From NCBI RefSeq assembly GCF_004341515.1, contig NZ_SLZF01000009.1:248001-312000 (forward strand): a stretch of 64,000 nt of DNA, read 5' to 3'. The position numbers and the translations under genes were made by a program. The notes below the pieces were generated by a model. It saw only the letters and a list, made by a program, of their open reading frames with translations. It was not told the DNA's origin and did not search any database. Of this stretch, positions 33,735 through 42,685 are shown in pieces. The DNA comes from Allobosea sp. BK604. GTDB taxonomy: Bacteria; Pseudomonadota; Alphaproteobacteria; Rhizobiales; Beijerinckiaceae. Position 1 is the stretch's first letter. Each line of letters starts with the position of its first letter.

Positions 33735-34514
33735 CTAATGATCGGCCGGGACATCGCCGGCTTGCTGGACATTCCGGGTCCATTGCTCCCAGGCGCGGTC
33801 CATGGCGAAGGGCGTCAGGTTGAACTCTTCGGCGGCTTTCGCCTCGGCTTCCGTCAACCGACGAACCCCGCCCAGCTGTGCCGCCTTCAGCTGCACATCG
33901 GCATTGCGGGCGCCATAGATCGTCCGAAAGGTCAGTTCGCGGAGCGAGCGCCCGGCGACGGTCGCGCCGTGGCCGCGCATCAGCACGGTCCAGTTCGGCC
34001 CGAGGGCGTTGGCGAGGGATTCGCCCTGCGCCCTGGTCGAGACGAGCAGGTTCGTGTCGCCGAACTCGTCCTGGCTGTCCCAGAGCGGCACCGTCGCGCC
34101 CATGGTCGCTCCGAGATGGAAGACGGGAACGAGCGCGCAGCTGCTGGTGCAGAACGGCATGATGGCGGGCGCATGGTGGTGGCAGATGGCCAGCACATCG
34201 GGCCGGGCCCGGTAGATCGCGCCATGGATGCTGCGCTCGGCGAAGGCGCGGGCCTCGCGCGACGAGACAAGGGCGTCATCGCGGTCGAAGACGAGAATGT
34301 CCTGCACCGTGACCAGCTCGGCCGCACGGACCCTCGGCATCAGGTAGAGATCCGGGTCGTGCGGATGGCGGGCCGAGACATGGCCGAAGCTGTCGACGAT
34401 GCCTTCGCGCGCCAGGATGCGGCTGGCGAGGACGAGCTCGGCGACCATCGCGTCGAGCTCCGGGGAATAGTGTTGGAGCGCGGTCTCGCTGGCCTTGGTG
34501 GAGTTCGACAGCAT
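33735..34514 (-). CDS. Class II aldolase/adducin family protein
   Basis: This is a 259-residue metal-dependent aldolase or decarboxylase. The N-terminal helix leads to G-I-V-D-S-F-G-H-V-S-A-R-H-P. Zinc ligands are probably in C-H-H-H-A-P (about residue 113) and in M-R-G-H-G-A-T-V. This fits the L-fuculose-phosphate aldolase/3-hydroxy-acid decarboxylase fold. ATG 34514 was chosen; the upstream open frame is antisense to the LysR gene. It is co-directional with the Bug gene and with the LysR gene upstream, forming a likely small catabolic unit. Confidence 0.85.
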   Translation of the reverse strand: MLSNSTKASETALQHYSPELDAMVAELVLASRILAREGIVDSFGHVSARHPHDPDLYLMPRVRAAELVTVQDILVFDRDDALVSSREARAFAERSIHGAIYRARPDVLAICHHHAPAIMPFCTSSCALVPVFHLGATMGATVPLWDSQDEFGDTNLLVSTRAQGESLANALGPNWTVLMRGHGATVAGRSLRELTFRTIYGARNADVQLKAAQLGGVRRLTEAEAKAAEEFNLTPFAMDRAWEQWTRNVQQAGDVPADH

Positions 34515-34608
34515 GGGATGACCTCGAGACAGACGGGACATTGCGTCGTCGAGGACAGGATCATCCCGAACGCCGGGCAAAATCCAATGCGAAGCGCTTA
34601 GGTCAGCG

Positions 34609-35559
34609 CTAAGCGTTTTGCGATGGCTCGCTGGCCGGGAGCGGCTGCCCCAGGCCGAGCATGGCCGCCGACAGCGTCCGCATCGCCGCGCCGACCGCCG
34701 CGCGGATGGTCGGCAGCGCGGCGAGCTGACCTGCCTTGCGCGAGCCCGCGAGGTAGAGCGTGCGCCGCAGCGCCGGCGCGACGATGGGCTGGGCGAAGAG
34801 TGTTCCGGCCGAGACCTCGGCGAGAACGGTGCCATAGGGCAGGATGCCGGCCGCGGAACCGCGGGCAACCAGGGTCTTGATGCCGGAGATCGAGCGAACC
34901 TCGTGCGCGAGCCTGACGGGAAGGCCGTGCTCGGCCGCCGTCTTCTCGACGAGGGAGCGCACGCCGTCGCGCGCTTCCGGCAGGATGAGCGGGCGGGCCA
35001 GGGCCTGCGCGAAGGTGACCGGAGGCTGGTCCGCCTGCCCCGCCGCCCTCTCTCCAGCAGCCGTGACCAGCACGAGGTCTTCCTGATAGATCGCCCGCTT
35101 CCAGAAGCCGGGCAGGTCCGGGACCTCATAGGCCAGGATCAGGTCGAGATCGGCCCGGTGCAGGCTGTCCACCAGGAGATGGCTCATCTCCTCGGTCAGG
35201 CTGAGGACGAGCTGCGGCGCGCGCTCCGAGACCAGCAGCAGCAGTTCCGGTCCGATGATCTGCATCAGGCTCGGCGTCAACCCGAACCGGACGGCCTCGC
35301 GCGCGTCCTCGCAGACCTCCCGGCGCGCGAGCTCGACGAGGTCGAGGATCTCGACGGCGCGCCGGAACAGTTTTTCGCCCGCGGCCGTCGGCGAGACCCC
35401 GCGCGAATGGCGCGTCAGCAGGGCGACGCCGAGGCCTTCCTCGAGCTGCTTGATCTGCATGCCGAGCGCCGGTTGCGCAAGCCGCAGCTCATCGGCCGCG
35501 CGCGTCATGTTGGCGGCTTCGACCACGCGGACGAAATACTTCAGCTGGCGGAGGTTCAC
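34609..35559 (-). CDS. LysR-family transcriptional regulator
   Basis: This is a 316-residue regulator. The winged HTH starts MNLRQLKYFVRVVEAANMT and continues with A-D-E-L-R-L-A-Q-P-A-L-G (recognition helix) and R-H-S-R-G-V-S-P-T-A-A-G. The substrate-binding domain begins around residue 90. The pattern with an N-L-R-Q-L-K-Y-F start is like regulators of the Nac/Cbl group. It lies directly upstream of the aldolase and Bug genes and divergent from the hydrolase at 35671, so it may control either. Confidence 0.9.
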   Translation of the reverse strand: MNLRQLKYFVRVVEAANMTRAADELRLAQPALGMQIKQLEEGLGVALLTRHSRGVSPTAAGEKLFRRAVEILDLVELARREVCEDAREAVRFGLTPSLMQIIGPELLLLVSERAPQLVLSLTEEMSHLLVDSLHRADLDLILAYEVPDLPGFWKRAIYQEDLVLVTAAGERAAGQADQPPVTFAQALARPLILPEARDGVRSLVEKTAAEHGLPVRLAHEVRSISGIKTLVARGSAAGILPYGTVLAEVSAGTLFAQPIVAPALRRTLYLAGSRKAGQLAALPTIRAAVGAAMRTLSAAMLGLGQPLPASEPSQNA

Positions 35560-35670
35560 ACCCGCTCCGTGGCATCAGGCAACGATCGAGCCGCGAGCCT
35601 GCCACGCGCGAGCCGGCCATGATAGAGGTCGATCCGGGCAGACGCGGTGCATCCTGAGCGTCCGGGGGGA

Positions 35671-36885
35671 ATGATGGCCGGCTTTTTCCGCAACGAGATG
35701 CATAACGACTTCGTCTGGGCCCATGGCTATATCGCGTTCGGCGGACCGGATTTCGGCGAGATCCGGGCTGTGGCGGAGGCGACCGGCGACGGCGGCGACG
35801 ATGCGTTCTACGCGGCCTGGGTCGCGGCCGGCGAGCGGATGGCCGATGAGGCGGACGCCCTCCTCGCCAAGGGACATGTCACCAGCGCGCGCGAGACCTG
35901 GTTGCGGGCCAGCGTCTGCTACGGTTCGTCATTCCGGCCGCTCTATGGCTCGCCGGTCGATCCGCGCCTGCTCCTGGCCTGGCGCAAGCAAAGGGCGGCC
36001 TTCGACAAGGGGCTCGCCCTCGGGCCGCATCCGAGCGGGCCGGTCGCGATCCCGTTCGGCGGGCTCTCGCTGCCGGGCTATCTCATTCCGGCGCAGAACG
36101 CGGAAAGCGGGACCCGGCCGCTGATCATCTTCACCAACGGCTATGACGGGACGATCGTCGACACCTATTTCGCCTGCGCGGTCGCGGCCTCCCGGCGCGG
36201 CTATCACAGCCTTATCTTCGACGGCCCCGGCCAGGGCGCGATGCTCTACGAGGGCGGGACGAGCCTGCGGCCCGACTGGGAGACCGTCATCAAGGCGGTC
36301 GTCGATTTCGCGGAGACCTTGCCGCGCGTCGATATGAGCCGCGTCGCCCTGTCAGGCTGGAGCCTTGGCGGCTATCTCGCGCCACGCGCCGCATCCGGCG
36401 AGAAGCGCATCGCCGCGCTGATCGCGGATCCGGGCCTGTGGAGCATCGCGGACGGCTTTCGCGACCTGATCATCCGCCAGTTCGGCGTGCCCGCCGGCGC
36501 GGCGGCGGATCTCGGCGCGCTCGACGATGCGACCATGGCCAAGATCGACGCGACGATCCGCCAGAACCCCCTGCTCAACTGGAAAGTCGTCCGGCGCGGC
36601 TTCTGGACCCATGGCGTCGACAGCCTGCGCGACTATTTCGCCTCGGCCGAGCTGTTCACGATGGCGGGACGCGCCGAGGCGATCTCCTGCCCGACGCTGA
36701 TCACGCAGGCCGACGGCGACATCCTGGCGGCCGGCGCGGGCGCCTTCCATGAGGCGCTGACCTGTCCGAAGGACCTGCTCCGCTTCACTGCAGCCGAGGG
36801 CGCAGGCGGCCATTGCGAGATGGCGAACCGGTCCTTGCTCAACCGGCGTGTGCTCGACTGGCTGGATGAGCGCTTCGGCCTGTGA
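35671..36885 (+). CDS. Alpha/beta hydrolase (dihydropseudooxynicotine hydrolase-like)
   Basis: This is a 404-residue alpha/beta-hydrolase with an N-terminal helical domain of about 130 residues, as in 2,6-dihydropseudooxynicotine hydrolase and related C-C/ester hydrolases. The nucleophile elbow is L-S-G-W-S-L-G-G-Y. An oxyanion-region F-D-G-P-G-Q-G precedes it, and the acid and base are probably in Q-A-D-G-D and G-G-H-C-E. ATG 35671 has a GGGGGGA ribosome site. It is divergent from the LysR gene across 111 bases. The substrate is unknown. Confidence 0.85.
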   Translation: MMAGFFRNEMHNDFVWAHGYIAFGGPDFGEIRAVAEATGDGGDDAFYAAWVAAGERMADEADALLAKGHVTSARETWLRASVCYGSSFRPLYGSPVDPRLLLAWRKQRAAFDKGLALGPHPSGPVAIPFGGLSLPGYLIPAQNAESGTRPLIIFTNGYDGTIVDTYFACAVAASRRGYHSLIFDGPGQGAMLYEGGTSLRPDWETVIKAVVDFAETLPRVDMSRVALSGWSLGGYLAPRAASGEKRIAALIADPGLWSIADGFRDLIIRQFGVPAGAAADLGALDDATMAKIDATIRQNPLLNWKVVRRGFWTHGVDSLRDYFASAELFTMAGRAEAISCPTLITQADGDILAAGAGAFHEALTCPKDLLRFTAAEGAGGHCEMANRSLLNRRVLDWLDERFGL

Positions 36886-36974
36886 GCGGTAGTCCTCGCG
36901 ACTCTGACGGCTAGGCTGGGCGCGCAGGCTCGCCCCGGAGACTACAGGCCGCATCGGGCGATGGCGAAAAGCTT

Positions 36975-37075
36975 GAGCATGTCCGCGTTTCTCCGAATCG
37001 CGACAATTCGTTATCGATTTGTCCTGAAGCATTTTCTTCACGCGAACCGGCATCCACTTCGCTCGAAAATGCTCC
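36975..37075 (-). repeat. Family A dispersed palindromic repeat, copy 5 (inverted)
   Basis: This is a full-length copy in reverse orientation: GAGCATGTCCGCGTTTCTCC at the left, CACGCGAACCGG centrally, and CTTCGCTCGAAAATGCTCC at the right end. Confidence 0.9.
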
Positions 37076-37078
37076 GGC

Positions 37079-37160
37079 GCATCGGCCCGATACGTGGATC
37101 GCGGCTTTCGGGAAAAGCCGATGCGACAACAGGAAGCTGGATCACCGGACCGGATAGGAT
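37079..37160 (+). repeat. Family B dispersed repeat, copy 2
   Basis: GCGCATCGGCCCGATACG leads through GATCGCGGCTTTCGGGAAAA to AGCTGGATCACCGGACC. It is about three-quarters identical by eye to the copy at 21509 and is placed 3 bases after a family A copy. Confidence 0.75.
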
Positions 37161-37195
37161 ATCTGGTCGAACGATCCAGCGTCAGGGGAACGACA

Positions 37196-37618
37196 GTGAC
37201 TGAGGCCGTCGACGATTGGTGCGAAGCCCCTGCGCTCAATGAATTCACGCAGCATTTTGGCCCGCTGCGCCGCACATGCCAGGCAGAGCGCCAGCGCTAT
37301 GCCCTGCGCGCCCGCTCGGACCACAGCAATGGTGCCGGTTTCGTGCATGGCGGCGTGATCACGGCCTTTGTCGATGAGGTGGCCGGAACGCTCGTCGCGG
37401 AAGCGACGGGCAGGCCCCATGTCACCGTGCATCTCGCGACGTCATTCATCGGCCCCGTGCGGATCGGTGACCTGCTCGAGCTGGATTGCCAGATCGTGAA
37501 GACCACGCGCAGCATGGTCTTCCTCGAGGCACGCCTGTTCGTCGCCGATGAGATCGTGGCGACGGCCAATCTGATCTTCAAGGCGACGCGGACCGGGAGC
37601 GCGCCTGCGGGAGCGTGA
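37196..37618 (+). CDS. PaaI-type hotdog thioesterase
   Basis: This 140-residue hotdog-fold acyl-CoA thioesterase starts with GTG 37196 preceded by AGGGGA. The catalytic region is N-G-A-G-F-V-H-G-G-V-I-T-A-F-V-D-E-V, with the Asp as the expected catalytic residue of this family. V-H-L-A-T-S-F-I and the V-F-L-E-A-R strand follow. It may release acids from CoA thioesters produced by the neighbouring CoA pathways. Its 3' end faces the ABC transporter operon on the other strand. Confidence 0.85.
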   Translation: MTEAVDDWCEAPALNEFTQHFGPLRRTCQAERQRYALRARSDHSNGAGFVHGGVITAFVDEVAGTLVAEATGRPHVTVHLATSFIGPVRIGDLLELDCQIVKTTRSMVFLEARLFVADEIVATANLIFKATRTGSAPAGA

Positions 37619-37728
37619 CGGGACGCCTTATCCGGTGCGCTGCGATCGCGGCCTCGATCGTCCCGCGAAAACCCGCTTCGGCCATGTCCGCGAGCCAGGC
37701 CCGGTCGGGCCTCACAAGGCGGCTGCGC

Positions 37729-38850
37729 TCAATCGTCGAGAAGGGCGAAGACGGCGCCCGGTACCGGCGCCACCGAGATGGCGGCTCCGTCGGCATGCCG
37801 CTCCTCGGAGAAGGATTCGAGCGTGAGCTCGGTTCCCGCCATATCGATGACATGGATCGTGCTGGTGCCCTGGAAGACGCTGCGGATCACCCGGCCGGGC
37901 CGCGCGCCATCGCTCTCTCCGGCGCTGATCGAGAGCAGGGTCGGCCTCACCGCGACGGTGCAGCGGTCGCCATCGGCCCAGCCGCCGCGCCAGCCGCGGG
38001 TCCTGAGCGGCCCGAGCACGGTCTCGACGACGGCACCATCCGGCAGGGACGCCCGCACGACACCGTCGACCAGGTTCGGAATGCCCATGAAATCGGCGGT
38101 GAACCGCGTCCTCGGCCGCTTGTAGACATCCTCCGGCGTGCCGACCTGCTCGATCGTGCCGGCGCGCATCACCACGACCCGGTCGCCCAGCGTCATCGCC
38201 TCGAGCTGGTCATGCGTGACATAGATCGAGGTGAAGGGCGCCCGCTGCCGCAGGGCGAGCAGTTCGAGCCGCATGCGCTCGCGCAGCCGCGCGTCGAGAT
38301 TGGACAGCGGCTCGTCGAACAGCACGGCGCGCGGATTGCCGACGAGCGCCCGGCCGAGCGAGACGCGCTGCTGCTGGCCGCCGGAGAGCTCGTGCACGAA
38401 GCGGCCGCCCATGCCGACGAGCCCGATCCACTCGAGCATCGCCTCGGTGCGGGCCTGGATCGCCTGCTTCGGCAGGTTGGCGGCGGCGAGCGGGTAGCCG
38501 ATATTGTCGGCGATGCTGAGATGCGGCCAGAGCGCGTAGCTCTGGAAGACCATGCCGAGACGCCGTTTCTCGGGCGGCGCCAGGACGCCCGTCGCGGCAT
38601 CGAAGACGATATCGGAGCCGATCTCGATGCGGCCCTGGTCCGGCGGCAGCAGGCCGGCGATGGAGCGCAGCACGGTCGTCTTGCCGCAGCCGCTCGGACC
38701 GAGCAGGACGGTGCATTCGCCGGCCGGGAAGTCCAGCGTGAACTCGTTGAGCGCGCGCACGACGCCGCCGGGGCCGTAGCCCTTGGTCAGGCCCTTGACC
38801 GCGACGCTGCTCGCTTCTGTGCCGGTCGCCAGATGTTGCAAGTCAGCCAT
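37729..38850 (-). CDS. ABC transporter ATPase (iron/polyamine type, FbpC/PotA-like)
   Basis: This is a 373-residue ATPase with a regulatory C-terminus. Walker A is GPSGCGKTT, the Q-loop is M-V-F-Q-S-Y-A-L-W-P-H, the signature is LSGGQQQR, Walker B is V-L-F-D-E-P-L-S-N-L-D and the H-loop is Y-V-T-H-D. A TOBE-type domain of about 110 residues follows. It is the last gene of a binding protein-permease-ATPase operon. Its start region is repeated: four ATGGCTGAC starts spaced exactly 16 bases apart lie at 38898, 38882, 38866 and 38850. Only the last opens the long frame; the others encode 7-codon peptides. Confidence 0.92.
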   Translation of the reverse strand: MADLQHLATGTEASSVAVKGLTKGYGPGGVVRALNEFTLDFPAGECTVLLGPSGCGKTTVLRSIAGLLPPDQGRIEIGSDIVFDAATGVLAPPEKRRLGMVFQSYALWPHLSIADNIGYPLAAANLPKQAIQARTEAMLEWIGLVGMGGRFVHELSGGQQQRVSLGRALVGNPRAVLFDEPLSNLDARLRERMRLELLALRQRAPFTSIYVTHDQLEAMTLGDRVVVMRAGTIEQVGTPEDVYKRPRTRFTADFMGIPNLVDGVVRASLPDGAVVETVLGPLRTRGWRGGWADGDRCTVAVRPTLLSISAGESDGARPGRVIRSVFQGTSTIHVIDMAGTELTLESFSEERHADGAAISVAPVPGAVFALLDD

Positions 38851-38898
38851 GTTTCAAGTCAGCCATGTTTGAAGTCAGCCATGTTTCGCGTCAGCCAT
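38848..38898 (-). repeat. 16-bp tandem repeat creating four start codons
   Basis: On the minus strand the unit ATGGCTGACTTGAAAC (with small variants) occurs at 38898, 38882 and 38866, and its beginning again at 38850, the true start of the ATPase gene. The first three units each encode M-A-D-x-K-H-G-stop, and every stop overlaps the next ATG (ATGGCTGA). The intact array fills most of the 77 bases between permease and ATPase genes. Confidence 0.9.
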
Positions 38899-38927
38899 TT
38901 CGTCGTCCATAGGCGACAATCGGGGTC

Positions 38928-40646
38928 TCAATCGGCGCTGAACTGCGCGTAGCGCGACAGCAGTGCCACCGGTATCAGGCCGAGCACCATCAGCAGCAGC
39001 GAATAGACCGCCAGCTCGGGATAGAAGCCGCTGCCCCAGACATCCATGAGGCCGACCGAGAGCACGATGGTGCTGGGATTGTAGAGCAGGATCACCAGCG
39101 AGATCTCGCGCAGGATCACGACATAGATCAGGAGCCAGCAGCCGATCAGGGCCGGGCGCATCAGCGGCAGGTCGATGCGCCGGATGGTGCCGATCAGGGA
39201 GCGGCCGGAGATGCGGGAGGCCTCTTCCAGATCGGTGTGGATGCGGTGCAGGGCGCTGCCGACGAACTGGATCGCGACCGGGATATGGGCGGTCACATAG
39301 GCGAGCAGCAGGATCCAGAGCGTGCCGTAGATGCCGCCCGGAACGAGGATCCAGAAGCTGAGGATGCCGACGCCGAGCGCGATGCCGGGCACGCCGAGCG
39401 GGATGACCATGGCATATTGCACCAGCCCGGCGAAGCGCCCGCGCATGCGGACCATGTACCAGCAGAGCGCCAGGGCCAGCAGCACGCACAGGGAGGCGCC
39501 GAGCACGCCGAGCAGCAGGCTGTGGCGGGCCGAGGGCCAGACCTGCGGATACTCGAACAGCATATAGTGGAAATGCCGGAGCGTGACGTTCTCCAGCTTC
39601 ATCGCATAGGGCGCCCAGAAGCGCATGAAGGCCATGCAGCCGACCGCCAGGATCGGCAGGACGGAGGAGCACAGGGCGAAGAGGAAGGCGAGCGCCGTGA
39701 GCGGATAGCGCAGCCGCCCGAGCGCGAACTGGCTGACATTGGCGCCCTTGCCGGCGACCAGCGTGTAGCGCCCGCCGCGCTGCAGCGCCCGGCGCTGGAA
39801 ATAGATGCAGACCAGGCCGATCACCACGAGGAGCATCGACTGCGCCGCGGCGAGCCCGGGCCGTTGCGGGAACGAGCTCTCGTTCTGCCAGATCAGGCTC
39901 GGCAGCATGTAGATGCGCGCCTTGAGGCCGACCGTCGAGGGGATGATGAAATCGCCGGCGCTCATGATCACGACGAGCAGCAGGGCGGCCAGGAGGGCGG
40001 GCCGCTGCAGCGGCAGGATGACCGTCGTCAGCAGGCGCAGGCGGCTCGCGCCCGACACGCGTGCAGCCTCTTCCATCGCCGGGTCGCAGTTCCGGAAGCC
40101 CGCGGCGACGAGCAGGTAGACATAGGGCGTCAGGAAGAGGCCGGTCATCCAGATCAGGCCCGGCATCGTGTTGATGTTGACGAGGACCGTGCGCGGGCCG
40201 GCCAGCGCGGAAGCGGCGATATTGATCAGGCCCGCATTCGGGTCGGCGAGCGCCACCCAGCCCACGACGAGGATGAAGGGCGGAACCAGGATCGGCATCA
40301 TCGCCATCAGGCCGAGGATGCGGCTGCCCGGCATGTCGGTCCGCGCGGCCAGGAAGGACAGCCCGACGCCGAGGATCATGGCGAGGCTCGAGGAGCCGGC
40401 GGTGTAGATCGCCGTATTGATCAGCGCCTCGCGGCTGCGGCCGGAATCGACCAGCGCCGACAGCCATTCCAGCGTCAGCGGACTGCCGATATCCCCGGTC
40501 GAGATGCTGCGCAGGAACACCAGCACGACCGGATAGCTGACCATGACCACCGCCAGGAGGGCGATGGCCGCGAAGAGCGCGCGCTCCCTCGCCGGAAGCC
40601 GGCGCTTCGCTTGCGGCGCGGCCGCCGCATGCCCGGCTGCCGTCAT
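38928..40646 (-). CDS. ABC transporter permease, fused two-domain (iron/FbpB type)
   Basis: This 572-residue inner-membrane permease contains two BPD_transp_1 domains in one chain, about 12 helices. The EAA-type loop of the first half contains E-E-A-A-R-V-S-G-A-S at about residue 215. In the second half L-E-E-A-S-R-I-S-G-R-S at about residue 475 plays the same part. Fused halves are typical of ferric iron and thiamine/spermidine-type importers. ATG 40646 overlaps the stop of the binding-protein gene by 4 bases, so it is translated in coupling. Confidence 0.92.
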   Translation of the reverse strand: MTAAGHAAAAPQAKRRLPARERALFAAIALLAVVMVSYPVVLVFLRSISTGDIGSPLTLEWLSALVDSGRSREALINTAIYTAGSSSLAMILGVGLSFLAARTDMPGSRILGLMAMMPILVPPFILVVGWVALADPNAGLINIAASALAGPRTVLVNINTMPGLIWMTGLFLTPYVYLLVAAGFRNCDPAMEEAARVSGASRLRLLTTVILPLQRPALLAALLLVVIMSAGDFIIPSTVGLKARIYMLPSLIWQNESSFPQRPGLAAAQSMLLVVIGLVCIYFQRRALQRGGRYTLVAGKGANVSQFALGRLRYPLTALAFLFALCSSVLPILAVGCMAFMRFWAPYAMKLENVTLRHFHYMLFEYPQVWPSARHSLLLGVLGASLCVLLALALCWYMVRMRGRFAGLVQYAMVIPLGVPGIALGVGILSFWILVPGGIYGTLWILLLAYVTAHIPVAIQFVGSALHRIHTDLEEASRISGRSLIGTIRRIDLPLMRPALIGCWLLIYVVILREISLVILLYNPSTIVLSVGLMDVWGSGFYPELAVYSLLLMVLGLIPVALLSRYAQFSAD

Positions 40647-41692
40647 CTGACGTATTTTTCCCATTCCGCGAGGAGCTTGGGCGTGTCGGCGAGGATCTTC
40701 TTGTAGTCGGGCTGCGTGAAGACGTGGCTCTTGGCGAGTTCGGCGAGATTGCCCGCCTTCGGCGCCGAGGCCCCGGGATGGGTCGGGATGGTGGCGCCGG
40801 CGACGTTGATCACCGTCTGGCCCTCCGCCGAGCAGGCGAAGTCGCAGAACAGCCGCGCCGCGTTCGGGTGCGGGGCCTTCGCGAAGATCGCGACATTGCC
40901 TCCGAACAGCACGGTGTTCTTCGGGGTCACGCCGCCCATCGGCGCGCCGGTCTCGGCCATCTGGATGACGCCGAAGGAGTTGGTCAGGCCGAGGTCGATC
41001 TCGCCGGAGACGATCGCCTGCGACATGGCGTTGGTGCTGGCATAGAGCTTGGGCTGGTTGGCGCCGAATTGCTGGAGGAAGCTCGGCCCGTAGAGCTCGT
41101 CGACCATGACCTGCCAGGCGAGCGTCGTCGCGGTGACATGCGGATCGAGCGAGCCGAACCGGCCCTTCCATTTCGGGTCGAGCAGGTCCTTCCAGTCCTT
41201 CGGCGCCGCATCCGCCTTGACGGCGTTGCTGTTCCAGCCGATCTGCGCCGTATACATCCGGATCAGCGTGTATTGCGGCGCCTTGTACTCGGCGGGGATC
41301 TCCGCCCGCTCCGGCGAGTCGTAGCTGGCGAGGAACGGCATCAGCAGGCTGAGCGCCGGCTCCTCGATGATCAGCGCATCGGCCTGGGGCCGGCCGGCCT
41401 TTTCCTCGCCCTGGACGCGGGTCGCGAGATCGGACGAGCCGGCGCGGTAGACCGTGACCTCGATGCCGTATTTCTTCTTGAAAGCCTCGGCGATGCCGTT
41501 GGACGGGCCGGTCGAGGCCGAGCTGTAGAGGCTGACCGTGCCTTCCTTCTTGGCGGCCTCGATCACCTTCGGGTCGCTGGCGGCGCTCGCGGGAACCGCG
41601 CGCAGGAACGGCAGCGCGCCTGCCGCGACCGCGCCGGCCTGGAGCAGCGACCTGCGGGTGAGCCGGAACGGAATTTCGGATTTCGTGGTCAT
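40643..41692 (-). CDS. ABC transporter substrate-binding protein (Fe3+/phosphonate-like, FbpA type)
   Basis: This is a 349-residue periplasmic protein. The N-terminus is a Tat-type signal (L-T-R-R-S-L-L-Q-A-G) with cleavage near A-S-A-A. The mature start, A-A-K-K-E-G-T-V-S-L-Y-S-S-A, is typical of iron-type binding proteins. The hinge holds F-K-K-K-Y-G-I-E-V-T-V-Y. Tyr residues used for iron in FbpA are not clearly conserved, so the ligand could be an organic anion. It is first in the transporter operon and follows a crotonase gene on the same strand. Confidence 0.9.
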   Translation of the reverse strand: MTTKSEIPFRLTRRSLLQAGAVAAGALPFLRAVPASAASDPKVIEAAKKEGTVSLYSSASTGPSNGIAEAFKKKYGIEVTVYRAGSSDLATRVQGEEKAGRPQADALIIEEPALSLLMPFLASYDSPERAEIPAEYKAPQYTLIRMYTAQIGWNSNAVKADAAPKDWKDLLDPKWKGRFGSLDPHVTATTLAWQVMVDELYGPSFLQQFGANQPKLYASTNAMSQAIVSGEIDLGLTNSFGVIQMAETGAPMGGVTPKNTVLFGGNVAIFAKAPHPNAARLFCDFACSAEGQTVINVAGATIPTHPGASAPKAGNLAELAKSHVFTQPDYKKILADTPKLLAEWEKYVR

Positions 41693-41759
41693 CGGCCAGT
41701 CCTTTCCCCTTGTCGTTGGTTATGCGAAAGGCGGGCCGTTCTGTTGCGAGCGGACCGCC

Positions 41760-41793
41760 GAGGAGCTCATTGGCCCGAGGAGCTCATTGGCCC
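41760..41793. repeat. Tandem 17-bp duplication at the end of a crotonase gene
   Basis: GAGGAGCTCATTGGCCC occurs twice without spacer (41760-41776 and 41777-41793). The second copy contains the stop codon of the minus-strand crotonase gene at 41784, so the duplicated extra copy lies just downstream of the coding end. Confidence 0.9.
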
Positions 41794-42584
41794 TTGAACG
41801 GTCCGGCCTTGCGTTTCTCGGCGAAGGCCCGTGCGCTCTCCCGGAAATCCTCGGTCAGGTGCAGCTTGAGCGGGAGCGTCTGCAGATAGGCCTCCCGCTC
41901 CGCCTGATCCATGTACCAGCGCCGGGCCCGGACCGTCGCCCGCACGCTCAGCGGCGGATTGGCGGCGATCGCCCGGGCCATGGCATAGGCCTCCTCCAGA
42001 TGTTGGCCCGGGGGCGCGACGCGATCGATCACGCCGGCCGCCTGCCCTTCCTCCGCCGTGAAGAAGCGGCCGGTGATCGAGACCTCGGTGGCGAAGGAGC
42101 GCAGGCCGCGATAGGCGAGCAGCGCCCAGTGGCGCGCCGAGGAGAGGCCGCGCGAGGTTTCGGTGACCTGGAACTTCGTGCCGGCTTCGGCGACGACGAT
42201 GTCGCTTTCGAGGACCATCGCGAGCCCGAGCCCGACCGCGAAGCCATGCGGCGCCGTGATGATCGGCTTCCAGTTGATCGCGCGGGTGAACAGGTCGCCG
42301 CTATGGGCGCCCCAGCCCTGGGGGCCGCCATGCTTCTTCAGCTCGTCATCGCTGCGCAGCTGCCGCTGATGGACGTCGGCGCCGCTGCAGAAGGCGCGTC
42401 CCTCGCCGCGCAGCACCGCGACATCCGCCTCCGGATCGACATCGAACTCGTGCAGGACCTCCGCCAGCCGCATCACCATGGCGTCGTCGAAGGCATTGAG
42501 CTTCTGCGGCCGATCGAAGGTGATCGTCGCGATGCGGTCCCGGCATTCGTAGCGAATGTGATCGGGCTCTGCGGCGCCTGCCAT
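41784..42584 (-). CDS. Enoyl-CoA hydratase/isomerase (crotonase family)
   Basis: This is a 266-residue crotonase. ATG 42584 has GGAGG just upstream. Oxyanion-hole segments are R-A-F-C-S-G-A-D-V and H-G-F-A-V-G-L-G-L-A-M-V, and the catalytic stretch is F-Q-V-T-E-T-S-R-G-L. A Lys-rich region K-H-G-G-P-Q-G-W between them is unusual and may shape the substrate pocket. A copy of the 15-bp TATCTCTATGCGATA motif lies about 100 bases before its start, linking it to the island at 43-51 kb. Confidence 0.88.
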   Translation of the reverse strand: MAGAAEPDHIRYECRDRIATITFDRPQKLNAFDDAMVMRLAEVLHEFDVDPEADVAVLRGEGRAFCSGADVHQRQLRSDDELKKHGGPQGWGAHSGDLFTRAINWKPIITAPHGFAVGLGLAMVLESDIVVAEAGTKFQVTETSRGLSSARHWALLAYRGLRSFATEVSITGRFFTAEEGQAAGVIDRVAPPGQHLEEAYAMARAIAANPPLSVRATVRARRWYMDQAEREAYLQTLPLKLHLTEDFRESARAFAEKRKAGPFKGQ

Positions 42585-42685
42585 TGGACCTCCAACCAAG
42601 ACGGTCGATGGGCTGGGAACCGGTTTGGAAAGCGGCAGATTGCAGCCCGTTACGGCACCCAGTCAACAATTCATGCGATGTGAAT

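Larger units (their letters stand above)
36886..37195. other. Intergenic region filled by two repeat elements
   Basis: The 310 bases between the hydrolase and thioesterase genes are mostly taken up by an inverted family A copy (36975-37075) followed by a family B copy (37079-37160). The remaining bases hold the thioesterase ribosome site. No gene seen. Confidence 0.7.

Noticed and set aside
39237..40706. A 489-codon frame antisense to the two-domain permease
   Set aside because: Low-complexity Glu/Arg/Asp/Gln composition without motifs; antisense of an obvious permease gene.
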